A DNA stretch of 64,000 nucleotides, taken from NCBI GenBank assembly GCA_029224185.1, contig CM055205.1, positions 5,832,273-5,896,272 on the forward strand, in the 5' to 3' direction. Under the pieces are notes generated by a model. It was given only the letters and a program-made list of their open reading frames with translations. It was not told the DNA's origin and made no database searches. Below, one piece after another: positions 41,076-53,485 of this stretch (within the stretch, counting starts at the first letter, position 1; every line of letters starts with the position of its first letter). The position numbers and the translations under genes are program-made. This DNA comes from Karalla daura (lineage: Eukaryota > Chordata > Actinopteri > Chaetodontiformes > Leiognathidae).

Positions 41076-42950
41076 GTTTGCACATGTGCATCTGTGTGTT
41101 ATGTGCATATAAGGGAAGCATTGTCATGGGACCGGTGAGCGTCAGGGGGTGAAAGGCACAGAGAAGCGATCTTGCACACATAGACGGACATTATGCGCCC
41201 TTACACACATACACACAGACACACACACACAAGGCAAAGAGGGCATCAGCTGTGACAGAGTTCATATAGATGTGCTGAGGGTTGGAATGCAGAGAGGAGG
41301 GGGGATGAGGGGTGGGGATGAAGAGGGGGGGATCTGATCTGTGTGATAGAGCCAAGGCCTTAGATGGAAAGAAAAGACTGGAGGGGGAGAGAGAAGACAG
41401 TCAGTGGTGGGGGGGCTGTGACTCTTAGTAGAATGACGTGCTGATGCCTGAGTGATAGTGTTAGGTGTGGCCGGGGGCGTGTGATCAGATGTGGTCAGAT
41501 GACAGGTAACCCCCTCCCAACACGTACACAAACCTCCATGAAAAAGCGGGGTCTGAGAGTGGAGAACAAGGGGGAGGAAGAATGGCGCAGAAACTGCCTG
41601 CTAGTGATTCACTAAACCGGTTCTTTGCCACCGGAGACTCACAAAACCTGCAAGTTCCTTTGACACATCTTAAAGTGCTGTCCAATCAAATAATGTCAGC
41701 TCTCTGAAGTGGAAGTTAGTTGAGGGGAAGTGGATTATTAAACCTAACTACACAGTTTAGAATGAGAGAGAAATATCTGAATTTACCTTTGTAACTCACA
41801 TTCAGCCTAATAAACAATTTAATTCTGTGCATTGTTGTGTTGTTAAACAGCTAACTAGCACATTTTTCATTCTTTATTTTCATTTTCATTTTCAACATCT
41901 GGTTTTTCATTGGGTGAACCATGGGCACATTTTCCCCTCCTGAATTTCTGCAGAGGTTGGTAAACAATCAATGACATTTAACTCTCCCCCAGGGAAACAC
42001 CCTAACTCTCCAGCCTGTGTGTGTGCGTCTCAGTACTTTCCCAATCAACCAGCCTTGTGTGGCAGTAAATAAGAGGGAGGGGAAACTGAAAGTATGATGT
42101 CATGTTTACCAGCCAACAGATGATCTTGCATTGTTCATTCCTGTAAATCTATGGATCCTTTTGACACCGTGCCATGACTCAAAAACAGTGCTCTGGGTTT
42201 ACATGACGCTTTATTTGTATTATTCAAACCTGTTTGCACCCTTATTAAAGGTTCTAAGCACAGATATCTGATTTGTTTCTCAGTTTGACTCAGTCATTCA
42301 CAACCAATCACCCTCGAAAGCTGGAAAGGGATTATCAAGAGCGTGGTACCTCTTTGTATGGCTAATTGAGCAGTAATACCCCTTCACTTTCCCCTCTGTG
42401 TACTGTGGCTCTATGCTGAACTGCCCAGCCTCAGGGGATGCTCCGAGTTGTCCCTCGCCCTTTGACCCATCCCACCATCATCCTTTGATCCCATGACTGA
42501 GGTTCGTCGTACAGCTTTGCCCTGAATGCTGGCTTCACCTCTGGGTTAATATTACCTGCCCTGTGTCTTTCATCCTGTGGCAGTTGTAATTTATTTTCAT
42601 GTCAGTCTACCACATAGCGACTTCTTTTAAGCTGTGTACGAGCCCAACCACCCCCCACCCCCCTAGTTCCCTTTTTTGTCTGGCTGCAGTCAATGAAGCT
42701 TTGTGTATGTATTCCTGGATGTTCCTTCTGTGGGTGAGCTTGGCCTCCCAAAGGCCCCATTGTTCTGTGCCTCGTCACCCTATGGATGAACATCACAAGT
42801 GCCACTGGAGGAGTAAAGAAGAAGTAGTAAAGACAGTAAAGGGAAGACACTGAAAGGACAGAGTATAATGATATCAAACTATACTCATCATAGACAAAAA
42901 AATAATTAAATTGGAATTTATGAATGCAAAAAAAAAAAACACATTTTCTG
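38770..42950. other. Gene desert, no gene seen
   Basis: No exon or RNA gene was recognised on either strand. It contains a (GT)n run at 41037-41070, scattered CA runs near 41205-41232 and G/A-rich sequence at 41290-41420. The longest frames, about 118-119 codons, have no domain or motif I recognise and no splice partners. Confidence 0.4.
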
Positions 42951-42959
42951 TGGCCCATC

Positions 42960-43330
42960 AATAGTTAGCCAGTTCAGCTGCAATGCATTCTGCGGTGCTG
43001 CTTGTGGCCACTTCTCCAAAGTTGAAGGCTTAGCCTTATTAATTTGGGAAGTAGACAGCCTTAATAACACAATGTCATAAAATATGTCAACCATTTCCTG
43101 GTACTAAGATCATGAGGCGGCAGATTAAGTCAAATTTCTTTTGAAAAGTATACAGACCAGGTCCTGGATTCCAATCAGCCATTTTAATCAAAGTCGGCCT
43201 TTCTGCGGTCAATATCTCTTAAGTGCTCGCTCAGTCGTGTAAGCGCTGATTCCCAGGCCTCATGGAGGGACAATGGCAAGCATATGGCTTAGCGTTTGAG
43301 CTGACAGATGTCCACGCTGCACAAATAGAG
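42960..43330. other. Candidate conserved non-coding element
   Basis: A non-repetitive block containing 'ttaatttgggaag', 'ccattttaatcaaagtcgg' and 'ggtcaatatctcttaagtgc', with balanced base composition inside an otherwise simple-sequence desert. It is chosen by texture only and is unverified. Confidence 0.25.
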
Positions 43331-43780
43331 AGCAGAAGCAAAATAATCATGACTTTAGCTCTGAGCTGACGCGGTGGCCTGGGGGTCAAGGGGGGTCAGA
43401 GTTTGGGGGCAAACAACAATGGTGCTAGGAAATGGGGAGGTGGGGTGTTGTAGCGCAGCAGCCCTGGTAAATATCAGCTAAATAGGTCACATCAACATGT
43501 TGTCTAGGGGGACAAAGAAGCAGTTTGACTTCAGTGCAGGACTTTGCATTATTCTGCGTCAGTGGTTTCAATATTGACAGAGAAACCGGAACAGGACCAG
43601 TTTCAGAGAAATGTTTGGGACTTTCCTTTTTACAACTCAAATACTACCATTGATCCATACAACCCACTAGATGCTATTCCAAGTGTGCTCACGTTTTGCT
43701 TTCACTTTCTGTCTTTCATCTCTTGCTCAAGGGGGAATCCCTGTGGGGTTTTTCCATTGAGGTGGTGAATATGTCACTAT
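43331..43780. other. Gene desert, no feature seen
   Basis: No exon, RNA gene or recognisable repeat was found between the candidate element and the hairpin at 43786. Confidence 0.35.
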
Positions 43781-43785
43781 CACCT

Positions 43786-43814
43786 TCTCTCTACTAAATG
43801 CCGTAGTAGAGAGA
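43786..43814. other. Perfect 11 bp hairpin
   Basis: TCTCTCTACTA at 43786-43796 pairs perfectly with TAGTAGAGAGA at 43804-43814 across a 7-base loop. It is isolated, with no flanking U-tract and no larger precursor-like arms visible. Confidence 0.75.
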
Positions 43815-44018
43815 TGTGTGCTGGCTTTACAGAATACTCTATGAGGTATTTTTTAAGCAATATTAAGATTTTCACCATTTTAACTGCCAGATTAGAAAGA
43901 GGTCTGCAGTTACAATAAATTAGGCACAGTCTATCACAAAGATGTAATTTCAGCCTCACCTTTATCTGCAATGAAGAAATGACCAGACTCTTTGTCTAAC
44001 ATACTGTACGCATACATG

Positions 44019-44020
<2 letters not shown>

Positions 44021-44075
<55 letters not shown>
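44021..44075. repeat. (CA)n microsatellite
   Basis: An uninterrupted dinucleotide run of 55 bp. Confidence 0.97.
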
Positions 44076-44077
<2 letters not shown>

Positions 44078-44543
44078 CTGGCACATGCAGCACTGGAAAT
44101 GGTGTCAGCCCAGTACAAATCCCTTTTGACATATGAGCATGCCAGTGACCTTATTACCATGACAACAGTTTCTACAGGATAATAACGTTGTGGCAATGCT
44201 GACACAATATGACACAACAATGCAGACACTTATTGTGCGATGCACCGCTTGCATTTTGTTTTGTCTTTCTTTGTTTCTTTTTTTCTAGCCTTCTTGTCTC
44301 TTTTTTTTCTTTATTTGCCCTGTTTTTCCTGTATTTCTGGATGTGTGTTTGTGCAAGAGTGTGTGTGTCTGTGTGTGTGTGTGTGCTGGGTAATTTTAAA
44401 TGCATTTGGAGAAGCCAGGTATAAGGAAAGGTCTTCGAGCTGTAGGAAAAAGCATCCTTCCAGCAGCTTTCAAAGCAAGATTGATATAAAGGTAGGTCAG
44501 ACCTATCTCTGGGCTTGTGAGCTCCCACTTCCCCAGTTTGAGT

Positions 44544-44549
<6 letters not shown>

Positions 44550-44592
<43 letters not shown>
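44550..44592. repeat. (TG)n microsatellite
   Basis: A dinucleotide run that degrades into TGCGCGTG at its right end. Confidence 0.95.
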
Positions 44593-44596
<4 letters not shown>

Positions 44597-44599
44597 TGT

Positions 44600-47000
44600 G
44601 TGTTTCAAATCTGTGTACACCCACGCAAGAGTCCTAAAATAAATGCTTCTCCTTTCATACATGTGAGCGCATTCAGCAGAACTGAACAACACATCCACCC
44701 CCTCCCTTTTCCTCTCCTCGCTCCTCCTCGCTCCTTAAATTTCCTCTGTCCATCCTCAGACGGAGATGGAGAGGATGTCAGGGAAGAGAATAAATGAAAG
44801 AATGGGATGACAAAGGCAGAGAAAATATGGCTTTTTTTGGCCTGTTTGGAGCAAAAATATAAGAGTCGGGGCTTACTTTGTCTTTCTGGCTTTATCTCAT
44901 GAATGCATGGAGGAAAGGCAACTTCAAGGTGAAGTGTAACCTGAGAGTTGAACAAAGATACTATTTTCACTACTATTTTTTTTTACTTTTCACTCCTTTA
45001 TAAGAAGTCTCCATGTAATCACTTCACCAACGCTACACCCAAGTAAAATATTAGTCCACTGGTCAACTGACTATTGTGCAAAGTGAAATAAGATTAATTT
45101 AATATTTATTTAATATGATTTTTGCTGCAGAATCAGGCCAGGCCATAGAGATCTGCAAAACAATTCCTTCAGACTCTTTCAGTTTCAGACTCACGGTCTT
45201 CACATCCAACCGGGGCTGACTCAATTGACATGACTTGAGGGGATCTTTCAGACTTCACACAGCTCCCAGTGAAGCCATGGAGGGCTTTGCAGCTTTTTTT
45301 CATATATACAGTGTTACTCCTCAAGACCTGTGAACACACTTTGATATGTAAAGTCAGCATTGTTCCTCTTTATGATGAAAATATTGGTGGGCAGCACCTA
45401 AAAAACATTTCAACCCACAAATTTTGAATTACAAATTTATTCTATGCTCTTACTTAAATTCATTGGAGTACAGTGCAGTTTCCCAGTGCCAACTCTTCAA
45501 CTGACCTTATTGATTTTGAAGATAAGTCAAAATCCTCCAAATCCCAGCCAAGAATGGAAAAAGCTGAATATTGCAGATACAGTTCACTTTTCTCTTGATC
45601 TGCTGTAGCAAGACCACCCATATCTTTTTACATTATAGATACAAACTTGTCAAAGCTGTTGCATAACTCTTGGAAAATCTCACATCCATTATCATTTTGC
45701 CGATTTTGCCTCTACCAAGCTGTGTTTCAAAAAGATTTCCTTCAGAACTGAAAGGTATCCTACACGTGGACCCTTTGTGAATTTACTATAAGTGAGCAGG
45801 GAGGGAGAGTGAGAGAGAGAGGTAGGCAGCGGGGGATGGATGGACGGGTGGTGAGTCAGAGGGGAGATGGAGGCAGAGAAAACAGAGGGAGAAGTGCTGA
45901 TGAATGGGTTGATGGCACACTGACCCACTAATGTTGTAGCGGAGTTGCCACTGGCTCTGCCTGGCCTGGTAAGGCAGGCACACACACACACACACACGCA
46001 CGCACACATTTAAGAAATGTGTGCACACATCCACATGCAGACTAATAAGCCCTTCTGACTGAACTCCTTTTCATCACAGCGAGGGCTTTTTGGGTTTTGT
46101 TCAGACAGGAACACTTGTGCATCATGTGCACTTCCATTCTTACACTTTTGGTTCAGCGCTGCTGAGTTAAGCATAGTGCACACTGGCACAGTTCCGCTAA
46201 TATCTCACACTGTTGTTAAAGGTCACAAAAAGTAGGAAGCGGTGAGGTGCCAGCACAGGAAACATTGAAGTTTCACTACATTTTTCTTCCCACTGTTTCT
46301 AAATCTATCACATGCATTTTTGGGTCGGAGTACTTAATGAGTTTCAGTGCAATGCCCTTTGTCCTGACCGAGAACGAGACATCTGCTCAAGTGTGTGTCA
46401 TGTCTTCTGAGGGTAGTCATCATGTGATATATGTGTAAAGCAAAATCCAAATTGTTCAGGGTAGATTGGTCTGATTCGGCAACTCCAATAGCTTGTGCGA
46501 AAGCCTGAACAGAGAGGCCAGTATCAAAATCTTTTGTTTCATTGCTCCTCCTCACAGCCTCTGTGGCTGTTTTGCATGTTGCTCTGACATGAGACCTGGG
46601 TGATCCAACCATGGGTTGGATGGCTCGCAGTAGATGTGAAGCACTGATCCTGATCCTCAGGCCACGATTGGACGTGAGCCAAAACTTTTCCTCAAGCAGA
46701 GTGTACACAAATGTGTCCTGGGCCAGACAGATAGATTGTTATGCAAATGCTGTCTTTTGGGCTCTCTTACCTGCCAGGATAAACAGCAATTGCTTGTGAA
46801 CACACAGTCTGTTTTGACTGATTTCACCAGTCGACAGTTACTGTAAAAGAAGTGAGTGAAAAGGAACTTAAATTCTAGGTGTTAAATTCCACCCGCTGAA
46901 TATCACGTTGTATTTATCACTTTTCTGTTGACTTTTAGCTGCTCTGTGAATGCACTGCTCGTATGGCCGTCACTATTTACACTACATTTGTGAAAGAGAA
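44600..47000. other. Gene desert, no gene seen
   Basis: Only short frames without recognisable motifs. A G/A-rich stretch lies near 45795-45895 and a CA run at 45977-46000. A small palindrome, ATCCAACC-atg-GGTTGGAT, lies near 46603-46622. Confidence 0.35.
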
Positions 47001-47010
47001 CAACATCAGT

Positions 47011-47056
47011 AATCTAATATAGAATTTTACCCGACAGTGAAGCTCTATATTAGATT
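47011..47056. other. Perfect 13 bp inverted repeat
   Basis: AATCTAATATAGA at 47011-47023 is exactly complementary to TCTATATTAGATT at 47044-47056, with a 20-base loop. The loop contains the first bases of the 153-codon frame that opens at 47037. Confidence 0.85.
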
Positions 47057-47498
47057 GGGATCAGACCAAGTGGTTAGTCATCATCCAATTGTCCTCAAAC
47101 ACCTAGATGAGAAGATTGATACTATTCTGAAACAGCAACCTACTTGTGCCCAACATGTACCAATCAGTACTGACAAACATTGGACTAACACGTTAAAACT
47201 AACTTTTATAAGAAGTGACGTCAGTGACTTTGTGAGCAAGAAATTGTCCAGGGAAAACCCATTAGTTTTTGTACCGATTCAGCACAAAGATGAGCACGTT
47301 GCTTCACATTATTGTTGCTGCAAGGTTTCGTTCAGACTTTTGGGTGTCCTTCAACGACCACAGCTGAACAAAATTCTCCATCCTCTGACTCTCACTCAAG
47401 AGCAGTATCAATTTTTTTATATAACTCTCCAAAATACTAATATGTGTATGATCCAAATGCCAAACTACTTCTTTATGTTTCCTGAGTGTCAGCTGTAA
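47037..47498 (+). CDS. Orphan open reading frame, doubtful
   Basis: A frame of 153 codons is open from ATG at 47037. Its composition is not low-complexity: it has mixed charged and hydrophobic residues and several cysteines, including a CCC triplet. I recognise no domain, signal peptide or membrane segment. There is no promoter motif and no AATAAA close behind. In AT-moderate desert DNA a frame this long can arise by chance, so I regard it as probably non-coding or a transposon relic. Confidence 0.12.
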   Translation: MKLYIRLGSDQVVSHHPIVLKHLDEKIDTILKQQPTCAQHVPISTDKHWTNTLKLTFIRSDVSDFVSKKLSRENPLVFVPIQHKDEHVASHYCCCKVSFRLLGVLQRPQLNKILHPLTLTQEQYQFFYITLQNTNMCMIQMPNYFFMFPECQL

Positions 47499-47499
47499 A

Positions 47500-47792
47500 A
47501 GGAGGAGAACAGTGAATAAAAGTCCAGTGGAAGTTGAGCAGTTTCTGTACAGGAATTTTCTTATTTGTCTTCAAAATTAATTACTGGAAAAGGATAGTTC
47601 TCTGCAGTTAAGCAGTGGCATGTCAGTTAGGGGATAAAGATCTAATAAATAGCTCCACCCTTAAAAGGGACATTGGTGCAGCTCGAGATGGATGCCTCTC
47701 TGGAATGACGAGTTCTATGCAAACACAAACACACACCCAAAAACCTGATGACACATATCCCCAGGGAGAAGAATCACACACATATATACACA

Positions 47793-47826
<34 letters not shown>

Positions 47827-50050
47827 TATTAGGATACGATGTGACTGAGAGCTAGTGACAGGCCTGTGCGAGATGGCTGGCTGGATGTTCGCTCTTTCAG
47901 GGTGGCTTAGCGCAGCCCCTTTAATATCACCATTAGGGACCTTCCACAAAAACACACAGCAATGGGCTGCCGTCTCCTTTCAAAAAAAAAATAAGGCCAG
48001 ACTGAGAGTTGAGGACTCAGTGAATACTGGGTCTTTGTGTGTATTTATAGTGGTTAATGCCATAAAGCCTTTCACTATCACATTGGGTGTGAATAAACAG
48101 AGGAGGAAGGTGAGACAGGTTCGGCCAGGCATTAGGGAGTTCAGCCTACAGTGCTGCTTGCATAAGATAAGGCAATCAGCTGAGGGGGGGTGAAGTATCT
48201 ACTGGGTAAACCCATGACATCAAAACCGCGACCATCCCCGGCCTGCCCCGGCTCGGGGCTGCGGGCAGGTCACACCGCCTCCAAAGAATGCAGAGAATCT
48301 GTAACATCCCCAGTATGAGGTGAAGTTGTTTAGCATGTGGTCTGCATGAGGTAATGAGGTCAAGTGTAGGTGAGGCAGGAAGGCAGCAGCAGAGGGAGGG
48401 GGTGGGGGTGGCATGGACCTGTGCAAATAAAGGGCTGGGACACTGACACACTGGCAGCCTGGCTACAGTAGCCAGGCTGTCCTTGGCATCAACACACACA
48501 TGCACACACACACACAAATGCACACACTTCGACTTTGCCCTCCCAGCACACCCTCCAGGCTGGCACATGTAGCGGTGGGGGGAGGGAGGCAGCATGCCCA
48601 AGGATGAGACGGAAAAGAGAGAGAGAGAGAGAAACAGGGAGAGCGACCCAGTGGATGGCAAGATGGCTGCCCGGCTCAGCTCTGCCTCTCGCTAAATTAA
48701 AGACTGCGCACGAGCCATTCCGCTAAACTGGAGGCAGCACGTGGAGCAGTTCATCTGCTCAGATCAGAAAATCTGCAGCGTCGCTATCGGCCATTGCACA
48801 CGCCGCTTTGGACTGCTTCGTATCAAAGAAACACACATCACATGTTGGCCAAATCCCAAAATCATTCCTGGTGATTTTTTTTTCTTCTGGGGAGTACTTT
48901 CATGTCTGATGCAGATTATGCACCTTTGAAATGGCGTCAAAGAGACGTCTCGAATCTGATCCCTCACCTCAGGCACAGTATGCGCACAGTATAGCATTTG
49001 TTTGTGGGTAGTGGAGTGGAGGGGGTGCTACAGGCCGATGATTATATAAATTACAGTGAAGCAGGAAGCTAGACGAGGCAAATGACTTGATAATCAGCAA
49101 AGACAGAGAAAGAGAGGAGGGGTGTTGTGTGGAGGAGTGCTGACCTAATTCTGTGCAAATGGCTGCTCGTGTGATAGACAGAATTGTTGGTGCTACATAT
49201 TGGGATGTGTAAGACTGGAGATCAGCCAGGCATTTGTGTGACTGTGTGTTGCACACACAGCTGTAATCCACGCATGTGTTCGAATATGATACAGTATTTA
49301 TTTCACATAATGCTGAAGATGTGTGTGTCTGGGCATTGGGGGAGGAGAGGAGACACTGGAGACAAAGTCTTGACTTTAGCTGAACAGGTCCCTATATGTA
49401 GCTAAAATATTTTGTGGAATATCATTTGGGGAAGTCTAGATGATCAATCCTTTGAAAAAATGCATGAAGTGGATAGATAGTAGACTATTATTACCTTTTG
49501 TTTGCAGAGCACCGATCGAAGTGGCTTCCACATCAAATGCCACACTAAATGGAAGGGAAAAAAATGCTTTTCTACCTTGAATCTCTTACCCGGTGCTGAA
49601 ATAAATACCTGTCGGTCTCTTACTTTTCTCTCTTTGTATTTCTCTGTCTCTTGTTACTTGTCCTCCAAACTGACAGAATCATATGTGGCACCAATTACCC
49701 AGTCTTGGCCTGTCAAGTGGAGGAGAGCGAAGCCAGAGGAAGTCGGAACGACACCAGGGCATCTCTTTAGCCTCCACTGAGAGGTTAGACGCACACACGT
49801 GCTGCAGATACACACACATGGGCTGAGGTGTGAAGGCTGTGTCTAACACGAAAACAACACTGTTCATCACACCATTACTGACACTGCTGACTCTATGGGG
49901 ACAAAAAGTAAAGCCGGGCGTGTGGTTTGAATTTCTTCAGAAAGGTCACTGATAAGCTGATAGGCTTAATAACCATTAAATATTAGCACTGACTTGGTAA
50001 TAATTCTCTTATAAGTGTTATCATTGTATTCTCTTTTGCATATTTTTTGA
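47500..50050. other. Gene desert, no gene seen
   Basis: Contains a (GT)n run at 47795-47824 and CA-rich stretches near 48490-48530. No exon or RNA gene was recognised. Confidence 0.35.
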
Positions 50051-50099
50051 TCAAACTAAACGATACAGGCCTACTGTAAAATATATATACATATATCTA

Positions 50100-50800
50100 T
50101 ATATAGGACAGAAGTTTTAAATTTGATTTATGCTATTGTTGATCACATATTGCGAATGGGAATGTCTTAATCAAATGCGGGCGCAGCACAATATTCAAAT
50201 TGGGCACTGCACACGTCCATAAATATGTTTTATTACCACTGATAAGAGAGGACTGCAGAGCAGCCTCCTTCAGCAGATGCTGAAGAAGCTTTCCCATCCT
50301 GCCAAGGATAAAAGCCAATGAAGTGTAATAGTGTTGCATTAGGTTGTCACATTAAGCAATACTAGATATCAGGCCAAAACATCTGCCATTGGCAGCTTCA
50401 CTGTTGGTTATAAAAAGAAATCTTTAAGCATCTCGCGGCTGCACATGTGTGAGCCTGCTAAGATCCCGGTTGAATGGTGAGTGGAACCCAAAGTGAAACC
50501 AAACAAATGCTCTTGCTCTCCAAACGAGTGTTTATGTCTGAAGTACATTCACCACAAGCGCAGGAACAAGCCCCGATCTGCTGTCGGCAATCAACAGATG
50601 GCCGATTAACATTTCCAAATCTGTAGTCAAACTCTGGAATGAAATGGGGAATGATTGGAATTCAGCAAGAGACTTTTATCTGCTCACACACCATTGAGCA
50701 CTCTCTTTCTCCTGCCTTTTACTCCTCTTGATTTGCAAGTAAAACATTATTGCGATGGCTCATTGATCGACTTTTACTTTTACGCAGATAGGCAGTATTT
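50100..50800. other. Candidate conserved non-coding element cluster
   Basis: Non-repetitive sequence with 'attcaaattgggcactgc', 'tctgccattggcagcttc' (which contains the inverted TGCCATTGGCA half-sites of an NFI-like motif, near 50390) and 'cagatggccgattaac'. It is bounded by TA-rich and CT-rich simple sequence. Selected by texture only. Confidence 0.25.
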
Positions 50801-51379
50801 ATGGCCGCGCGCCCGTGGAAAACACACAAGAGAGCGGCGCAATTTACTTCTCCTTTCACACTGCTACCTCCTCATCTGTAACACGCACTCCGCCTCTCTG
50901 TGCTGGCACTTTGCTTCCTCCCTCTCTCCGTCTCCCCCTCTCTCTCTCGCTCTCTCTCTCTCTCATCCTTTCATTCTCTCGCTCTGTCACTCTATCTTGC
51001 TTGCCCTCTTCCATATCACTTTCCAATCAGCTGGCACCAGTCCCCTGGCACAGCTGAATAATGTGTCATCATTCACTATGGTGAGTGCCTACACACACAC
51101 ACACACAGACACAAACACACACGTGCATGCACACACACTGGTCCTATCCTATAATGTCATTATGGTACCCACTGAGTCAAATTACACTGAATCAATAGAT
51201 CTTGTTTATCTGTTGGGGGCCTCCCTGCTCTCAATTACAGCCTAGGGGAACATCTCAAGGGGGTGGGAGTGTGTGTGTGGGTGTGTGTGTGTGTGTGTGT
51301 GCACAGACTACGGTGGGCATATATGTGTGTGTGTGAGGTCTGTTTTAAGGGCCGGGCTTGTCGTTATCAGCGTGTCACT

Positions 51380-51910
51380 ACGTGACTCTGTATAAAGACG
51401 CTGTTGTGAGTTCACGTGGACTGTCCCTTTGCCGTCCCTGCGAGGGGCCGACAACAGCAGCGACATCAATGCAGATATTGCCAATAGCCAGATAAGCTAA
51501 TTGACTCCCCGACTGTCTCAATGAAAGGCCCATTGAGATGCAGCCCGGCGCCCGAGAAGCGGCGCTCAACAATGAGGAGAATGTTAATGACTTGCTGTTT
51601 TGACTGCAAGGTAAACAGCGCACCAGCCCAAATGCCTTGTAGCATTCATTCTGCCACATTATCACGCAGCACACAATGCATCTGTTACAGCATTCAGCGA
51701 TAAACATTCCTGGAATCACAGGCAGCATTTGCAGAACACGGTTAACGCTCCGCAGATGACAGCGGGAGGGGTTGTTCGAAATTAGTAGGGGTAGGAGTGG
51801 TGGTGGTGGTGGAGATGAATTGGTAAGTGTGGGTGACCTACTATTATTTCTTGCCGGCTTGGTAAAAAAAGGAAACGCTACCACTATAATGTTTCTCATA
51901 CCCATTAATA
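51380..51910. other. Candidate conserved non-coding element
   Basis: A dense non-repetitive block with motifs such as 'attgccaatagccagataag', 'ctaattgactccc', 'caatgaaaggcccattgaga' and 'gagaatgttaatgac'. It is the most CNE-like stretch in the desert by eye. No coding frame spans it with recognisable homology. Confidence 0.3.
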
Positions 51911-52049
51911 TTCATATTCTTTACCAGCAGAATGTGTGAAATTTTTAAAACGGCTTCAACTGCCACCGCACCACTTTCTGAGTGTTTAGATTTGGCTTTA
52001 TATGCCAAAATGAAATTTTCTGTCTGAATTTTGATTTGAAATGATGTCC

Positions 52050-52370
52050 AGAGGGTAACACAGTGATTTGGTGGTTAATACTATTGCCTCACAACAAGTA
52101 AGACCTAGGTTTGACCCTCAAGTTGAACTCAATGTTTATGTGAAGTTTATGTGTGTGTGTGTGTGGTGTGTGTGTGTGTTTAATCTGGGATCTCTGGTTT
52201 CCTCCAAAACATGCGTTATGGCCAATTGTAAAATCCTTATTATGAGTTAATGACATATGCCCTATAATGCATTGGATATCGTTGCCCTGATGTGAGCTGG
52301 ACATGAGCCTCAGTAGATCCTCTGCAACACTATTGGATACAAAGGTAAGATAGTATGTTGGCAGGAACTC
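52050..52370 (+). repeat. Common teleost interspersed repeat, nearly full-length
   Basis: The order 'tattgcctcacaacaagtaa', 'ggtttgaccc', 'tcctccaaaacatg', 'gccaattgtaaa' and 'ctgcaacactattggataca' follows the family from 5' to 3'. An internal (GT)n run interrupts it at about 52148-52180. No reading frame is preserved. Confidence 0.7.
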
Positions 52371-52636
52371 AAGTCTCAAGGCTTCCTAATGCGACTGTGT
52401 GATTTTTTACGACAAGTACTTTACCTCTATGTTGGAATCAGACTAGTAATACATAATCAAAAAATAAGCAGCTTTGAAATGCAGGTGACAGTGGTTACGT
52501 CACTGCCATCTCTCTGTCCTGTCCAAGGAGTTTTTAGTGTCTTTTACAGTGGTACTGCAGAGGCATTCTGGGTGGGCTGCAGTGATTGACAACTGAGGCG
52601 ATAAACCCGTCCCGTGGGGCTCGTGGGGTAGGTGCT

Positions 52637-52660
52637 GGGGGGGGGGGGGGGGGGGGGGGG
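52637..52660. repeat. G24 homopolymer
   Basis: An uninterrupted guanine run in intergenic DNA. It can in principle form G-quadruplex structures and is prone to assembly-length error. Confidence 0.9.
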
Positions 52661-53244
52661 TCAACTCTTGTGTGGACACTTTCACAGATGAGCAATTAGC
52701 ACAGTGAATACAGACCAGACAGCCAATTAGAGCACCACTGTTAAGCCTCCCCTGTATGTAAATCAGGCCAGGAATTTACAGAAAAGCTCTCGAGTGCTGC
52801 TGGAGATGGCCAAAGTATTGGCAGCAGAAAAAAAAAAAACACAATGCAGATGTAATTAGGAAGCTGCAGAGCACAGAACAAGATGAGGAATAAATTCATG
52901 TGCGTTTTAGAGCGAGGAATCCAGAAGTGGGAAGAGAGAGCGGAGCGAGAGAGGGAGGAGTGGAAGATTAAAAAAGGAGAACCAAGGCGAAGGACAAGAG
53001 GCTGAGGGGGTGGAGACGGAGCAGGGGAAGAAGAGCGAAGAGTGAAGAGAGGCTGGGATGAGACCAAATGCAGGCAGACATGAATGTTTCAGAGACGTAG
53101 TGAAACAGGCCTCCAGTCACCCTGCATACAGCTCTCCGTATTTATAGGGCGTGCAGAGTGTGAGTGTGTGCATGTGAGCGTGGGACTGTATGCAGGTGCA
53201 GACTCAAGGCATTCCTTTTGATCATACAGTTGATGTGTGAATGA

Positions 53245-53245
<1 letters not shown>

Positions 53246-53294
<49 letters not shown>
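53246..53294. repeat. (GT)n microsatellite
   Basis: A 49 bp dinucleotide run. A (CA)n run at 53455-53483, about 160 bp downstream, is its complement, so the two could pair as an inverted repeat. Confidence 0.95.
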
Positions 53295-53297
<3 letters not shown>

Positions 53298-53454
53298 TGT
53301 GCCTGTGTGCCTGTGTGCTCGGGATGATAAATTCAGCTCCGCAGACTTGATGAAAATCCTGCCATGTGGTGAATTTTGTATGGGATCACGCCACTGCACT
53401 TGATCACTTGAAAGACGTGTCATGGCAAGGCACTGCCTATGTGACACCTTTGAG

Positions 53455-53485
<31 letters not shown>

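Noticed and set aside
46334..46708. 124-codon minus-strand frame
   Set aside because: Mixed composition but no recognised family, no flanking splice or promoter signals; probably chance or an old repeat.
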